The notes under the pieces: generated by a model | Databases searched by the model: none | Told to the model about the DNA's origin: nothing | What the model saw: only the letters and a program-made list of their open reading frames with translations | NCBI GenBank assembly: GCA_943329075.2 | Contig: CALQCM020000003.1 | Span: 1-64,000 of the forward strand | Direction: 5' to 3' | Source: Chitinophaga pinensis | Lineage (GTDB): Bacteria > Pseudomonadota > Gammaproteobacteria > Burkholderiales > SG8-41 | DNA length: 64,000 bases | In this document: one piece after another, positions 16,831 to 27,121 of the stretch | Numbering within the stretch: the first letter of the stretch is position 1 | Layout of the letters: the number at the start of each line of letters is the position of its first letter | Translations under genes and position numbers: made by a program

Positions 16831-17976
16831 TCAGACCGCCATCGCGGTCAGTTTTCTCAAGCGCTGCGCGGTCGCCGACAGCGCCAGCAAAAACGCTTCG
16901 ATTTCCGCGGCTGTATTTGCCGCGCCGATGCTGACGCGTATCGCGCCGCGCGCAACCTCCGGCGCCACGCCCATCGCCAGCAGCGTGGCGCTCGGCTCGG
17001 TGCTCGCACTCGAACACGCCGCGCCACTGGCCACCGCAAAACCCGCCTTATCGAGTTCTACCACCAGCGTTTCGCCGTCGATGCCGTCGAGCGCAAAATA
17101 ACTGGTATTAGCTATGCGCGTCGCCGCGGCACCGAATACCGTCGCGCCGAGAGCGGCAAGGCCGCGCTCGAACTGATCGCGCAGCGCGGCAAGGCGCGGC
17201 GCCAATTCGCCCAGGCGCGACGCCGCGAGTTCACAGGCTGCGCCGAAACCGACGATGCCGGCGGCGTTTTCGGTGCCTGAACGCATACCCTGTTCGTGGC
17301 CGCCGCCGGAGAGCAGTGGTTTCAATTCAATCCGTTTGTCGAGCACCAGCGCGCCCACGCCCTTCGGGCCATAGATCTTGTGCGCCGACAGCGTCATTGC
17401 ATGCACATTCAGGGCCGCAAAATCGATGCCGATTTTGCCCAGCGCCTGCACCGCGTCCGTATGCATCCAGGCGCCGGCGGCGCGCGCCTTTTCACCGATG
17501 GCAGCGACATCCTGAATGACGCCGGTTTCATTGTTGGCGAGCATCACCGAGGCAATGCCGGTCGGCTCGCTCAAGGCATGCTTTGCATCGTCAACGCTGA
17601 CGCGACCGTCAACACCGGTTTCAAGCTTGCGCAGCTTCCAGCCTGCGCGCGCCAGTTCCGCCGCCGGCCGCGCCACGCAGGGATGTTCGATCGCACTGAG
17701 CACAATCTGCGACGGACGCAGCATGCCGGCCGCGCCCTTGATGAATGCATTGTTCGATTCCGTGCCGCCGCTGGTAAACACCACTTGCGGCGCCCGCGCA
17801 CCAACCAGCGCGGCGACCTGTTCGCGCGCGCGCTCGACCGCCTGCCGCGCCTGCGTGCCGAATTCGTGGCGGCTCGACGCGTTACCGTACTGCTCGCGCA
17901 GAAACGGCAGCATTACGGCGAGCACGCGCTCATCGAGCGGTGTCGTCGCGTTATGGTCGAGGTAGACGTGTGACAT
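16831..17976 (-). CDS. iscS: Cysteine desulfurase, IscS/NifS group I
   Basis: A 381-residue PLP enzyme. The N-terminal VYLDHNATTPLDERVLAVM block, PLP lysine in LSAHKIYGPKGVGAL and catalytic Cys in SGAACSSASTEPS place it in group I (IscS/NifS). It is directly downstream of iscR (33 bases between the genes). No iscU, hscBA or fdx follows; instead an A-type carrier and sufBCDSU follow. Whether it feeds the SufBCD complex or other sulfur acceptors such as tRNA thiolation enzymes cannot be told from sequence. Confidence 0.92.
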   Translation of the reverse strand: MSHVYLDHNATTPLDERVLAVMLPFLREQYGNASSRHEFGTQARQAVERAREQVAALVGARAPQVVFTSGGTESNNAFIKGAAGMLRPSQIVLSAIEHPCVARPAAELARAGWKLRKLETGVDGRVSVDDAKHALSEPTGIASVMLANNETGVIQDVAAIGEKARAAGAWMHTDAVQALGKIGIDFAALNVHAMTLSAHKIYGPKGVGALVLDKRIELKPLLSGGGHEQGMRSGTENAAGIVGFGAACELAASRLGELAPRLAALRDQFERGLAALGATVFGAAATRIANTSYFALDGIDGETLVVELDKAGFAVASGAACSSASTEPSATLLAMGVAPEVARGAIRVSIGAANTAAEIEAFLLALSATAQRLRKLTAMAV

Positions 17977-18009
17977 GATGCTTTGCCTTGAATCAATCGC
18001 GCGGTGTGA

Positions 18010-18492
18010 TCAGGCAGCCGATACCGGCGTGCGCGGCGTGCGGCTGACGTCACGCATATCATGCACCTGCACGACGCCGTTTTGTTTGGCCTTCTGTTCG
18101 TCGACGAGCTGCTTGAGGGTAACGCCGCCAAGATAATCGAAGATGCGCTTGTTGAGTTGCGCCCACAGATCATGCGTGATGCATTTTTCGTCGTCGCGGC
18201 AGTTTTCCTTGCCACCGCACTGCGTTGCGTCGATCGGCTCGTCGACCGCGAGGATGATCTCCGACACAACGATCTGCGCCATGTCCTTGGCGAGGCAATA
18301 ACCGCCGCCCGGCCCGCGCACGCTGTCGACGAGCCCGCGCCGGCGCAGTTTGCCGAACAACTGTTCAAGATATGACAGCGAAATTTTCTGGCGCTGGCTG
18401 ATTTCCGCGAGGGCCACCGGGCCGCCGCCGTGGCGCATCGCCAGATCGACCATCGCGGTCACCGCAAAACGTCCTTTAGTCGTCAGTCTCAT
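18010..18492 (-). CDS. iscR: Rrf2-family regulator IscR
   Basis: A 160-residue Rrf2-type repressor. The cluster ligands Cys92, Cys98, Cys104 and His107 (C-x5-C-x5-C-x2-H) have the spacing and even the numbering of E. coli IscR, so a [2Fe-2S] cluster is expected. The winged helix includes ISLSYLEQLFGKLRRRGLV. The ATG follows AGGAG at 7 bases. Two sequences resembling IscR type-1 sites overlap its own promoter, implying cluster-dependent autorepression of the whole downstream Fe-S operon. It is the first gene of the operon. Confidence 0.95.
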   Translation of the reverse strand: MRLTTKGRFAVTAMVDLAMRHGGGPVALAEISQRQKISLSYLEQLFGKLRRRGLVDSVRGPGGGYCLAKDMAQIVVSEIILAVDEPIDATQCGGKENCRDDEKCITHDLWAQLNKRIFDYLGGVTLKQLVDEQKAKQNGVVQVHDMRDVSRTPRTPVSAA

Positions 18493-18531
18493 CTGAAACT
18501 CCTTTCAAAACATCGAGCTGCATGAATTCAT

Positions 18532-18556
18532 ATACCAGAGCAATTTCGTCAACTAT
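18532..18556 (-). promoter_or_regulatory. IscR type-1-like operator, site 1
   Basis: Comparison by eye with the 25-bp type-1 consensus (ATASYYGAC...GTCRRSTAT form) gives 21 of 25 matches. The left half is ATAGTTGAC and the right half ends CTGGTAT. It overlaps the -10 box. Confidence 0.65.
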
Positions 18557-18580
18557 ATAATACCCAAGTTAACTGGTCAA
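18552..18580 (-). promoter_or_regulatory. Promoter of the iscR-isc/suf operon
   Basis: Read on the minus strand, TTGACC (18580-18575) and TATAGT (18557-18552) are separated by exactly 17 bases, a good sigma-70 promoter about 60 bases before the iscR ATG. Confidence 0.75.
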
Positions 18581-18584
18581 GTTT
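18560..18584 (-). promoter_or_regulatory. IscR type-1-like operator, site 2
   Basis: A second 25-bp match with about 19 of 25 positions, left half AAACTTGAC and right half ending TTGGGTAT. It covers the -35 box, immediately upstream of site 1. Tandem sites are also found at the E. coli isc promoter. Confidence 0.55.
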
Positions 18585-18616
18585 GACGTTGGGCGCTGGT
18601 AGAGTCCCGGCTTGCC

Positions 18617-19357
18617 TCAATCCACGATCTTGTTCAGGTAGCCCGGATCGAAGTGATCGCGCGCTGCAGAGTCGGCGCAATCAACGCCCAGTTTTTGCAA
18701 ATGCGCGAGGATTTGTTCGATGCGCTGGTCGGTGGCGACCCCGTGATCGATCAACTCATGGATCGCGCGCGACACCGGATCGTTCATGTCGCTGCCGACG
18801 GCATAGGCCGAGAAACCGGCCGCTTTTCCAACCGCATCGCCCGCCTCTTTTTCGATGATGCGCGCCGGAATGCCGACCGCCGTCGCGCCCGGCGGCACCG
18901 CTTTCACCACCACCGCGTTGGAGCCGATCTGCGCGTCGTTGCCGATGACGATCGGGCCGAGAATCTTCGCACCGGCACCGACCACGACGTTGTTGCCCAG
19001 CGTCGGATGGCGCTTGCCACGGTTCCACGAAGTACCACCCAGCGTTACACCGTGATACAGCGTGCAGTCGTCGCCAATTTCCGCGGTTTCGCCGATCACC
19101 ACGCCCATACCATGGTCAATGAAAAAACGACGCCCGATGGTCGCGCCCGGATGGATCTCGATGCCCGTCAACCAGCGCGCGATATGCGAAACAAACCGCG
19201 CCAACCAGCGCAAGCGCAGGCGCCACAACTGATGGGCGAAGCGGTGCATCAGCATGGCGTGAAAACCCGGATAGCAGGTCATTACTTCCCACGCGTTGCG
19301 AGCCGCCGGATCGCGCTCGAAAACGATCGCGATTTCTTCCCGTATGCGCTTGAACAT
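18617..19357 (-). CDS. cysE: Serine O-acetyltransferase
   Basis: A 246-residue CysE that makes O-acetylserine for cysteine synthesis. It has the N-terminal helical domain ([18 protein letters not shown]) and then a left-handed beta helix with hexapeptide repeats ([32 protein letters not shown]). The loop [19 protein letters not shown] is characteristic. It lies upstream of iscR on the same strand but has its own promoter with an IscR-like site. Cysteine made here would be the sulfur source for the two desulfurases downstream, so joint control makes sense. Confidence 0.94.
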   Translation of the reverse strand: MFKRIREEIAIVFERDPAARNAWEVMTCYPGFHAMLMHRFAHQLWRLRLRWLARFVSHIARWLTGIEIHPGATIGRRFFIDHGMGVVIGETAEIGDDCTLYHGVTLGGTSWNRGKRHPTLGNNVVVGAGAKILGPIVIGNDAQIGSNAVVVKAVPPGATAVGIPARIIEKEAGDAVGKAAGFSAYAVGSDMNDPVSRAIHELIDHGVATDQRIEQILAHLQKLGVDCADSAARDHFDPGYLNKIVD

Positions 19358-19384
19358 GGTTGATTCTGAACAAAATGGACTGGC

Positions 19385-19413
19385 AGATTACCTTTCCCCA
19401 GTAAAACAGTCAA
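19385..19413 (-). promoter_or_regulatory. Promoter of cysE
   Basis: On the minus strand TTGACT (19413-19408) and TAATCT (19390-19385) are spaced by 17 bases, ending 27 bases before the cysE ATG. Confidence 0.65.
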
Positions 19414-19417
19414 CTAT
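19393..19417 (-). promoter_or_regulatory. IscR type-1-like operator at cysE
   Basis: A 25-bp match to the type-1 consensus at about 21 positions. The left half ATAGTTGACT is perfect and continues into T-rich centre and ACTGGGG. It covers the -35 and most of the spacer of the cysE promoter, a position expected for repression. Confidence 0.55.
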
Positions 19418-19459
19418 TGACATAGGGCAAGTTTTTGAATCGGTGGCGGCTCAAAAGGC

Positions 19460-19502
19460 TTGACAGATGCGCAATCTATTTGAATAATGAGAACCATTCT
19501 CA
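19460..19502 (+). promoter_or_regulatory. Promoter with overlapping Fur box upstream of FTR1 gene
   Basis: TTGACA (19460-19465) and AATAAT (19483-19488) are 17 bases apart. The palindrome TGAGAACCATTCTCA (19488-19502), with 6-bp arms, matches the Fur box form TGA-AA...ATT-TCA and covers the end of the -10 and the start site. Iron-loaded Fur binding would block transcription. This also makes an ATG at 19487 unusable as start codon. Confidence 0.75.
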
Positions 19503-19522
19503 GTCGCATAAAGGTTTCCGTC

Positions 19523-20290
19523 ATGCTACAAATCCTGGTCATTACCCTGCGCGAGTGCATCGAAGCATTTCTGATCGTCGCCATCACCATTGCCTATCTG
19601 CGCAAAACCGGGCGCACGGCATTGCTCGCCCCCGCCTACTGGGGCACTGCCGCCGCCATCGCGCTGAGCATCGTGCTGGGCGTCGCACTGGCCGAGGTCG
19701 CCGTGCAACCGCTGTGGGAGGGCATACTCGCTGCGATCGCCGCGGCACTCGTGCTCGGCATGGTGATCTACATGCTGCGCGCGGCGAAACACCTGCGCAC
19801 GACGATCAATGCCAATCTGGAAAGCGCCGCACAGAAAACCGGCAACGGTGCGGCATTCGGCGTGTTCGCCTTCGTGCTGCTGATGATCACGCGCGAAGGC
19901 ATGGAGACGGCCTTCATCGTCAACGCGCTCGCGCTCAAAACGCAGTCGATGGAAATGCTGGCCGGTGCCGGCATCGGCATCGGCCTCGCCGCCGCCGTGG
20001 CATGGGCGTGGACGCGCTACGGCCATCGCGTCCGCCTCGATTTGTTTTTCCAGGTAACGTCGATTTTCCTGCTGCTGTTCGTCGTGCAACTGTTGATCTA
20101 CAGCTTCCACGAATTGAGCGAGACCAACCTGCTGCCGATCGACAACGAGTACTGGCACGAGCTGACCGAGCCGTACGGCCCCGAGGGTTTTTACGGCCAG
20201 TGGCTGTCGGCCGGACTGGTGCTGGTACCACTGGCATGGCTGGCGTGGTCGTGGCTGAAAACGCGCGGCACGCGCGCCGTGGCGGCGTAA
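19523..20290 (+). CDS. FTR1-family iron permease
   Basis: A 255-residue polytopic membrane protein with about seven hydrophobic segments. Two R-E-x2-E motifs, RECIE at residues 10-14 and REGME at 124-128, are the iron-binding pair of the FTR1/OFeT family. The start at 19523 is preceded by AAGG and lies downstream of a Fur-boxed promoter, supporting iron import under iron limitation. No EfeO/EfeB or periplasmic P19 partner is adjacent, so it may act alone or with unlinked partners. It interrupts the neighbourhood of cysE and trmJ. Confidence 0.88.
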   Translation: MLQILVITLRECIEAFLIVAITIAYLRKTGRTALLAPAYWGTAAAIALSIVLGVALAEVAVQPLWEGILAAIAAALVLGMVIYMLRAAKHLRTTINANLESAAQKTGNGAAFGVFAFVLLMITREGMETAFIVNALALKTQSMEMLAGAGIGIGLAAAVAWAWTRYGHRVRLDLFFQVTSIFLLLFVVQLLIYSFHELSETNLLPIDNEYWHELTEPYGPEGFYGQWLSAGLVLVPLAWLAWSWLKTRGTRAVAA

Positions 20291-20332
20291 CAGGTTATCG
20301 GTTGCGTGCAAAGTTGGCGCTGAAATAACCCT

Positions 20333-20359
20333 GCCGTTCGTGGTGAGCCTGTCGAACCA
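20333..20359. repeat. Single copy of the TTCGTGGTGAGCCTGTCGAA intergenic repeat
   Basis: This motif is a widespread short proteobacterial intergenic element (often seen as TTCGACAGGCTCA). Only one copy was noticed in the window. It lies between the FTR1 gene and trmJ, which converge. Confidence 0.5.
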
Positions 20360-20443
20360 TGGGCGGCGCGCTGCATGGAACCAATGTGCCGGAACCCCGC
20401 GCGTCGACCAGCTCCGAGCGAACGCCGGTGATTCAGCGCTGCT

Positions 20444-21178
20444 CTAACGACGCTTGGGTTGCTCCAGCGTCTTCAGAAATCCCCGCAGAATATTGACTTC
20501 CTCGGCCTCCAGCCGCGCGCGCGCAAATAGCCGGCGCAGGCGCAATTCGAGCCGCCCGGGGTTGGCCGGATTGAGGAACCCAGTGACCGTCATGCGCGCC
20601 TCGAAATGCGCATAGAGCAGCTCGACCTGTTCGATGGTCGCCGCGGCGAACTCCGGCTCCGGCACGGGCGCGGGTGCCGCTGCCGCAATCGCCATGCGCA
20701 GTTCATAGGCAAAAATCTGCACCGCTGCGCCGAGATTAAGCGATGAAAAATCCGCGGCGGTCGGAATCCGCGCCCAGATCCGGCAATTGGCCGCTTCGTC
20801 GGCGGTAAGCCCGGCCGTCTCGTTGCCGAACAAAATCGCCACCGGACTGCCGGCCGCGGCAACCGCCTCGTGCGCCGCGGTGCGGGCGTCCATCATATCG
20901 TGTCGCATTTCGCGGTGCCGTGCGGTGGCGGCGATGCCGAGCACGCAACCTTCCATGGCGGCGGACACGGAATCGACCACGCGTGCGGCATCGAGGATAT
21001 CGTCGGCGCCGGCGGCACGCACCACCGCATCGGGATGGGGAAAATGGCGCGGCGACACCAGCCGCAGGTCGCTCAAGCCCATTGTTTTCATCGCCCGCGC
21101 AGTGGCGCCGATATTGCCCGGATGGCTGGGCCGCGCCAGAACAATGCGAATATTTTTGAGCGCGTCGGTGTTATTCAC
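20444..21178 (-). CDS. trmJ: tRNA (cytidine/uridine-2'-O-)-methyltransferase TrmJ
   Basis: A 244-residue SPOUT-family enzyme that 2'-O-methylates position 32 of tRNAs. The N-terminal block [20 protein letters not shown], the central [11 protein letters not shown] and the C-terminal [16 protein letters not shown] form the trefoil knot and SAM site. The GTG start at 21178, preceded by AAGGGG, gives a length close to E. coli TrmJ; the frame remains open further upstream, but that part overlaps the divergent suhB and does not fit the family. Adjacent to suhB head to head. Confidence 0.9.
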   Translation of the reverse strand: MNNTDALKNIRIVLARPSHPGNIGATARAMKTMGLSDLRLVSPRHFPHPDAVVRAAGADDILDAARVVDSVSAAMEGCVLGIAATARHREMRHDMMDARTAAHEAVAAAGSPVAILFGNETAGLTADEAANCRIWARIPTAADFSSLNLGAAVQIFAYELRMAIAAAAPAPVPEPEFAAATIEQVELLYAHFEARMTVTGFLNPANPGRLELRLRRLFARARLEAEEVNILRGFLKTLEQPKRR

Positions 21179-21184
21179 TACAAT
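21156..21184 (+). promoter_or_regulatory. Promoter of suhB
   Basis: TTGAGC (21156-21161) and TACAAT (21179-21184) are 17 bases apart. The -35 lies inside the first codons of divergent trmJ. The leader before suhB would be about 64 bases. Confidence 0.5.
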
Positions 21185-21254
21185 ACGCCCCTTCGAGTTC
21201 GGCCCGCGCCGGATACTCAGCCCTAAATCCCTCAATCCTGATCGCAGCCCCGCC

Positions 21255-22052
21255 ATGCATCCGATGCTCAATACCGCCATCAAGGCAGCGCGCCGCGCCG
21301 GCAGCATCATCAACCGCGCCGCGCAAAACATCGACATCCTGACGGTCACGCAAAAAGCGGCCAACGATTATGTGTCGGAAGTCGACCATGAAGCCGAACG
21401 CGTGATCATCCGCGTCATCCATGAAACCTATCCGAACCATTCGATTCTAGCAGAGGAAAGCGGCGCCTCCGGCAATTCGGAATACGAGTGGATCATCGAT
21501 CCGCTCGACGGCACGACGAATTTTCTGCACGGCTTTCCGCATTACGCGGTATCGATCGCACTGCGGCACAAAGGCGTGCTCTCGCAGGCGGTGATTTACG
21601 ATCCGATCCGCAATGAACTGTTCACCGCATCGCGCGGCCGCGGCGCCTATCTCAACGACCACCGCATGCGCGTCAGCAAACGCACCAAGCTGCAGGGTTG
21701 CCTGCTCGGCACCGGATTCCCGTACAAGGAATTCTCCGGCATCGACAACTATCTGGCGATGCTCAAGGACCTCGCGGGAAAAACCAGCGGCATCCGCCGC
21801 GCCGGCGCCGCCACGCTCGATCTCGCCTATGTCGCCGCCGGTCGCCTCGACGGTTTCTGGGAATTCGGCCTGGCCCCCTGGGACATGGCCGCCGGCAGCC
21901 TGCTCATTACCGAAGCCGGCGGTCTGGTCGGCGATTTTCTCGGCAACAGCGGTTACCTCGAATCCGGCAACATCGTCGCCGGCAATCCCAAACTTTTCTC
22001 CCAACTCATCCAGTCGCTCGCGCCGTACCTGGGCGACCGGCTCAAGAAGTAA
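21255..22052 (+). CDS. suhB: Inositol-1-monophosphatase family protein SuhB
   Basis: A 265-residue protein of the lithium-sensitive phosphatase family. Metal site motifs are LAEESG, then [20 protein letters not shown], and [15 protein letters not shown] near residue 214. In E. coli SuhB also joins the Nus antitermination complex on rRNA operons; that role is plausible here from the family but not visible. It is divergent from trmJ and followed 43 bases later by the ABC-F gene. Confidence 0.93.
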   Translation: MHPMLNTAIKAARRAGSIINRAAQNIDILTVTQKAANDYVSEVDHEAERVIIRVIHETYPNHSILAEESGASGNSEYEWIIDPLDGTTNFLHGFPHYAVSIALRHKGVLSQAVIYDPIRNELFTASRGRGAYLNDHRMRVSKRTKLQGCLLGTGFPYKEFSGIDNYLAMLKDLAGKTSGIRRAGAATLDLAYVAAGRLDGFWEFGLAPWDMAAGSLLITEAGGLVGDFLGNSGYLESGNIVAGNPKLFSQLIQSLAPYLGDRLKK

Positions 22053-22095
22053 TTCGGCAGCGCGCGCGAACGTTGCGCCGCTTGCAGGCAAATCC

Positions 22096-23694
<1,599 letters not shown>

Positions 23695-23892
23695 GCGGCC
23701 CTGCCCGGGGCCACCATATCTAGGCCAGTCGAGGGGCAACCTCCCCGCCTATGGCGATTTGGCGCCTAAAGATTGCGCCCGTCCCGGCCGTAAATCGGAT
23801 GTGTACTGTCTAAACCTCTGCGCGCAGACGCTGGACCGCGGTGTAACACGCCGGGCCGCTGCCTGCGCGCAGCGTCTGTGGCGCGTGAAATC

Positions 23893-25119
23893 ATGCTGAG
23901 AAAAATCGACACCCAACTGCTGCAACCCGGCATGTTCCTGCAGGAACTGTGCGGGACCTGGATCGACCATCCGTTCTGGCGCACCTCCTTCAAACTCAAG
24001 GATGCCGGCGAGATCACGAAAATCATCAATAGTGGCATCAAGGAAGCACTGATCGACACTGATAAGGGTCTCGACGTCGAAGTCGCCACCGTCGACGCGC
24101 CGCCGCCAGCGCAGCCACAACCGCCCGCGGCGCCACAACCGGCAAAAGCCGCGCGCCCGGTCTACACGCCGATCGAAGCTGAAATGGAACGCGCGTCGAG
24201 CATCGTCGCCGAATCGAAAAAAGCCGTCGTCTCGATGTTCAACGAAGCGCGCATGGGCAAGGCCATCGAAGCCGACGACGTGATGCCGCTGGTCGAAGAC
24301 ATCTCGTCGTCAGTGGCACGCAATCCGGGCGCGCTGATCAGCATCGCGCGCCTGAAAACCGCCGACGACTACACCTACATGCACTCGGTCGCGGTATGCG
24401 GCCTGATGATTGCGCTGGCGCGGCAACTCAATCTGGATGAAACACAAACGCGCGAGGCCGGCATGGCGGGCCTGCTGCACGACGTCGGCAAGATGGCCAT
24501 TCCGCTCGAAGTCCTGAACAAGCCGGGCAAACTCACCGACGATGAATTCACGCTGGTCAAGGGCCATCCGGCGGCCGGCCACGAGATGCTGGTCAACGGC
24601 CGTGGCGTCGGCGAAACCGCGCTCGACGTTTGCCTGCATCATCACGAAAAAATCGACGGCACCGGTTATCCGCACAAAATCGCCGGCGACGCCATCAGCC
24701 TGTTCGCCCGAATGGGCGCGGTGTGCGACATTTACGATGCGGTCACCTCCGAGCGCCCCTATAAAAAAGGCTGGGACCCGGCCGAAGCCGTGCACAAAAT
24801 GGCGATCTGGAGCAAAGGCCATTTCGACGAACGCGTTTTTCAGGCCTTCGTCAAAAGTGTGGGCATTTATCCGGTCGGCAGCCTGGTGCGCCTGCAGTCA
24901 GGCCGCCTCGGCGTGGTCATCGAACAGTCGCCCGCCTCGCTGCTGGTGCCGCGGGTCAAGGTGTTCTTCTCGGTCAAATCGCAAATACGTCTGCCGCCGG
25001 AGGTCGTCGATCTCGCGCGCCCCACTGCCAACGACCGCATCGTCGCCCAGGAAGATCCCGCCAAATGGGGCTTTGCCGACCTCAACGTTCTTTGGGGTGG
25101 CAACAAAGCCGCCACGTAG
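23893..25119 (+). CDS. HD-GYP domain phosphodiesterase with DUF3391 N-terminus
   Basis: A 408-residue cytoplasmic protein. Residues 1-60 are a DUF3391 domain (MLRKIDTQLLQPGMFLQELC), followed by a Pro/Ala-rich linker and an HD-GYP domain. The metal residues and signature are intact: LLHDVGK, HPAAGHEML, CLHHHEKIDGTGYP. It should hydrolyse cyclic di-GMP. A GTG 15 bases earlier is an alternative start, but the family begins at the M-L-R-K segment. A diguanylate cyclase with a GGDEF motif is encoded 27 kb away. Confidence 0.9.
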   Translation: MLRKIDTQLLQPGMFLQELCGTWIDHPFWRTSFKLKDAGEITKIINSGIKEALIDTDKGLDVEVATVDAPPPAQPQPPAAPQPAKAARPVYTPIEAEMERASSIVAESKKAVVSMFNEARMGKAIEADDVMPLVEDISSSVARNPGALISIARLKTADDYTYMHSVAVCGLMIALARQLNLDETQTREAGMAGLLHDVGKMAIPLEVLNKPGKLTDDEFTLVKGHPAAGHEMLVNGRGVGETALDVCLHHHEKIDGTGYPHKIAGDAISLFARMGAVCDIYDAVTSERPYKKGWDPAEAVHKMAIWSKGHFDERVFQAFVKSVGIYPVGSLVRLQSGRLGVVIEQSPASLLVPRVKVFFSVKSQIRLPPEVVDLARPTANDRIVAQEDPAKWGFADLNVLWGGNKAAT

Positions 25120-25397
25120 ATTTAGAAAGCGCCCGGTTCGATCCGGTTTTCATCCGATCAACCTCAACGTCGCAATGATTGAATGAGTCATGACACCGCT
25201 TCGCAGGCAACGAAAACTGCACGCCGGCTCTGGCCTTGGCCACGGCCTTATTGATGCATGTCCATTCAGGGGCGTATTAACTATCATAGGATGGCGCCAT
25301 TGCCCAAAAGCCCAAAATCCCGGACACCCTGATCAGGGCAGTGCTACATGGCACGCCGCACCAGAACGGCTTGCAACCGCCTAATCCGCCTCCCGTG

Positions 25398-25913
25398 ATG
25401 ATTGCACAAGCAAAAGCAGCCAAGCTATCCAGCCGATCGGCAATCTCCGGAGCGGTCGCCATGGCGATCGTCGCGCTGACCATCGCGTTCATTGATTCGA
25501 ATTGCGTCGATATCCGGCAGATTGAATCGGCGCGCCTCGAAACCATTGCGGAGGGGCGTACACGTGAAATTGCCGCGTGGTTGCAACATCGCTTGAAGGC
25601 AGCAGAATTTGTCCGCTCAAGCCCGCTGATGGCCGAATTGTTCGACACATGGCAACAACGCGGTGAGCGTGCCAGCCTTGCCCTGTTGCTGTCGCGCGTA
25701 TCAGAATACGGAAAAGCCAACGAATACCACAGCGTCCTGGTAATCGACGCCATGGTCGCCGCCGCGGATTTCCGCTCGAATGCATTGCACGCGTCGTCGC
25801 AAGCGCTGCTTGCCACCGCCGCGGCCGCACTCGAGCAACACGTCAATAACTGCGATTTCACCAAGGCGCTATTCGTCTTGCGCGCCGCAAGAACAGCGGA
25901 GGTATCCTCATGA
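25398..25913 (+). CDS. Short membrane-anchored sensor-domain protein
   Basis: A protein of about 171 residues (GTG or further upstream starts possible). One membrane segment (AISGAVAMAIVALTIAFI) is followed by a region resembling the membrane-proximal half of periplasmic Cache-type sensor domains: ESARLETIAEGRTREIAAWL, then FVRSSPLMAELF and NEYHSVLVID. A complete dCache sensor would have a second membrane helix and over 100 more residues; here the frame ends and ATGA-overlaps the receiver-kinase gene. It may be a truncated sensor or a deliberately separate input subunit. The annotation rests on pattern resemblance only. Confidence 0.6.
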   Translation: MIAQAKAAKLSSRSAISGAVAMAIVALTIAFIDSNCVDIRQIESARLETIAEGRTREIAAWLQHRLKAAEFVRSSPLMAELFDTWQQRGERASLALLLSRVSEYGKANEYHSVLVIDAMVAAADFRSNALHASSQALLATAAAALEQHVNNCDFTKALFVLRAARTAEVSS

Positions 25914-27121
25914 GCCCACACGCGCCGGCGCCAGCCGCCACACGCACAACCATCCTGCTCGCCGACGACGCGCCGGAATACCTGGTGCTGCTCGGCGAAA
26001 TACTCTCGCCGCATTACAACGTGCGCCTCGCCGGCAGCGGTGCCGGCGCCATCGAACTGGCGGCGGCGGCACCGCTGCCTTCACTGATCCTGCTCGATGT
26101 GGACATGCCGGGCATGGACGGCTACGAAACCCTGCAACGTCTGCGCGCGCAGCCATCGACGCGCGACATTCCGGTCATTTTCGTCACCGGCAACAACGAC
26201 AGCAGCGACGAAAAGCGCGGCCTTGAACTCGGCGCGGTCGATTACATCACCAAACCGCCGCGCCCGGCGATCCTGCTCGCGCGCGTGCACAATCAGCTCG
26301 AACTGCAATGCTCGCGCGATGCGCTGCAGGCGCAGAACGCGGCGCTCGCCGTCGCAATCGACCAGCGCACCCGCGCCGAAAATGAGGCACGGCGGCTGAA
26401 CGAGGTGCTCGATGCGCGCAAGCAGGCGCTGGAGCGCGCGCTCAAGAACCTCGAGACCTTCAGCTATTCGGTGTCGCATGACCTGCGTGCGCCGTTGCGC
26501 GCAGTGGCGGGCTACGCCGAAATGCTGAATGAATCGCAGGCGGAGAAACTCGACGACGAGGGCCGCCACATGCTCGACCGCATCATAGCCGGCGCGCACA
26601 AAATGGACCGTCTCATCCAGGACATACTCGACTATTCACGCAGCGAACGGCTGATCCGCAAGGACACGCTGCTGGACATGAAAATGCTGGCCACGCAAAT
26701 CGTCGAGGAACTCAAGCCCGCCTACCCTGCCGCCGCATTCAGCCTCGGCGAACTGCCTGGCGTCACCGCGGACCGCACGATGGCGCAGCAGATACTCGCC
26801 AATCTGATCGGCAACGCGTGCAAGTTTTCGGCCAAACGCAGCGACCCGCACATTGAGGTCGGCGCCAGCGTGGTCAACGGTGTTGCCGAATTTTTCGTGC
26901 GCGACAACGGCGCCGGGTTCAACCAGAAATACGCCGGCAAACTGTTCCACCTTTTCCAGCGCATGCACAGCGAGCAGGAGTTTGCGGGCACCGGCGTCGG
27001 CCTCGCGCTAGTCAAACGCCTGGTCGAATTTCATGGCGGCCGTGTCAATGCCGAATCAGTGCCGGGCGCACGGACCACCTTCCGCTTTACCCTCGCACCG
27101 GACGCACCTGCCGACTGCTGA
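25910..27121 (+). CDS. Response regulator-histidine kinase hybrid (REC-HisKA-HATPase)
   Basis: A 403-residue soluble signalling protein. The receiver comes first with phosphoacceptor Asp63 (LLDVDMPGMDG) and Lys115 (ITKPPRP). After a coiled coil (residues 135-180) comes a HisKA domain with His190 in SVSHDLRAPL, and an ATPase domain with NLIGNACKFS, DNGAGF and GTGVGLALVKR. Such REC-first kinases receive a phosphate and then signal onward. It has no transmembrane segment, and its start overlaps the upstream membrane-anchored sensor fragment by ATGA, suggesting the two act together. No output regulator is adjacent. Confidence 0.9.
   Translation: MSPHAPAPAATRTTILLADDAPEYLVLLGEILSPHYNVRLAGSGAGAIELAAAAPLPSLILLDVDMPGMDGYETLQRLRAQPSTRDIPVIFVTGNNDSSDEKRGLELGAVDYITKPPRPAILLARVHNQLELQCSRDALQAQNAALAVAIDQRTRAENEARRLNEVLDARKQALERALKNLETFSYSVSHDLRAPLRAVAGYAEMLNESQAEKLDDEGRHMLDRIIAGAHKMDRLIQDILDYSRSERLIRKDTLLDMKMLATQIVEELKPAYPAAAFSLGELPGVTADRTMAQQILANLIGNACKFSAKRSDPHIEVGASVVNGVAEFFVRDNGAGFNQKYAGKLFHLFQRMHSEQEFAGTGVGLALVKRLVEFHGGRVNAESVPGARTTFRFTLAPDAPADC

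Noticed and set aside
19487..19522. Earlier ATG for the FTR1 permease
   Set aside because: It overlaps the -10 box and Fur site, so it would not be in the transcript.
20787..21254. Upstream extension of suhB through trmJ
   Set aside because: It is antisense to a clear TrmJ gene; SuhB homologues begin at the ATG at 21255.
25128..25160. GGTTCGATCC reminiscent of a tRNA T-arm
   Set aside because: No acceptor or anticodon stems could be built around it.
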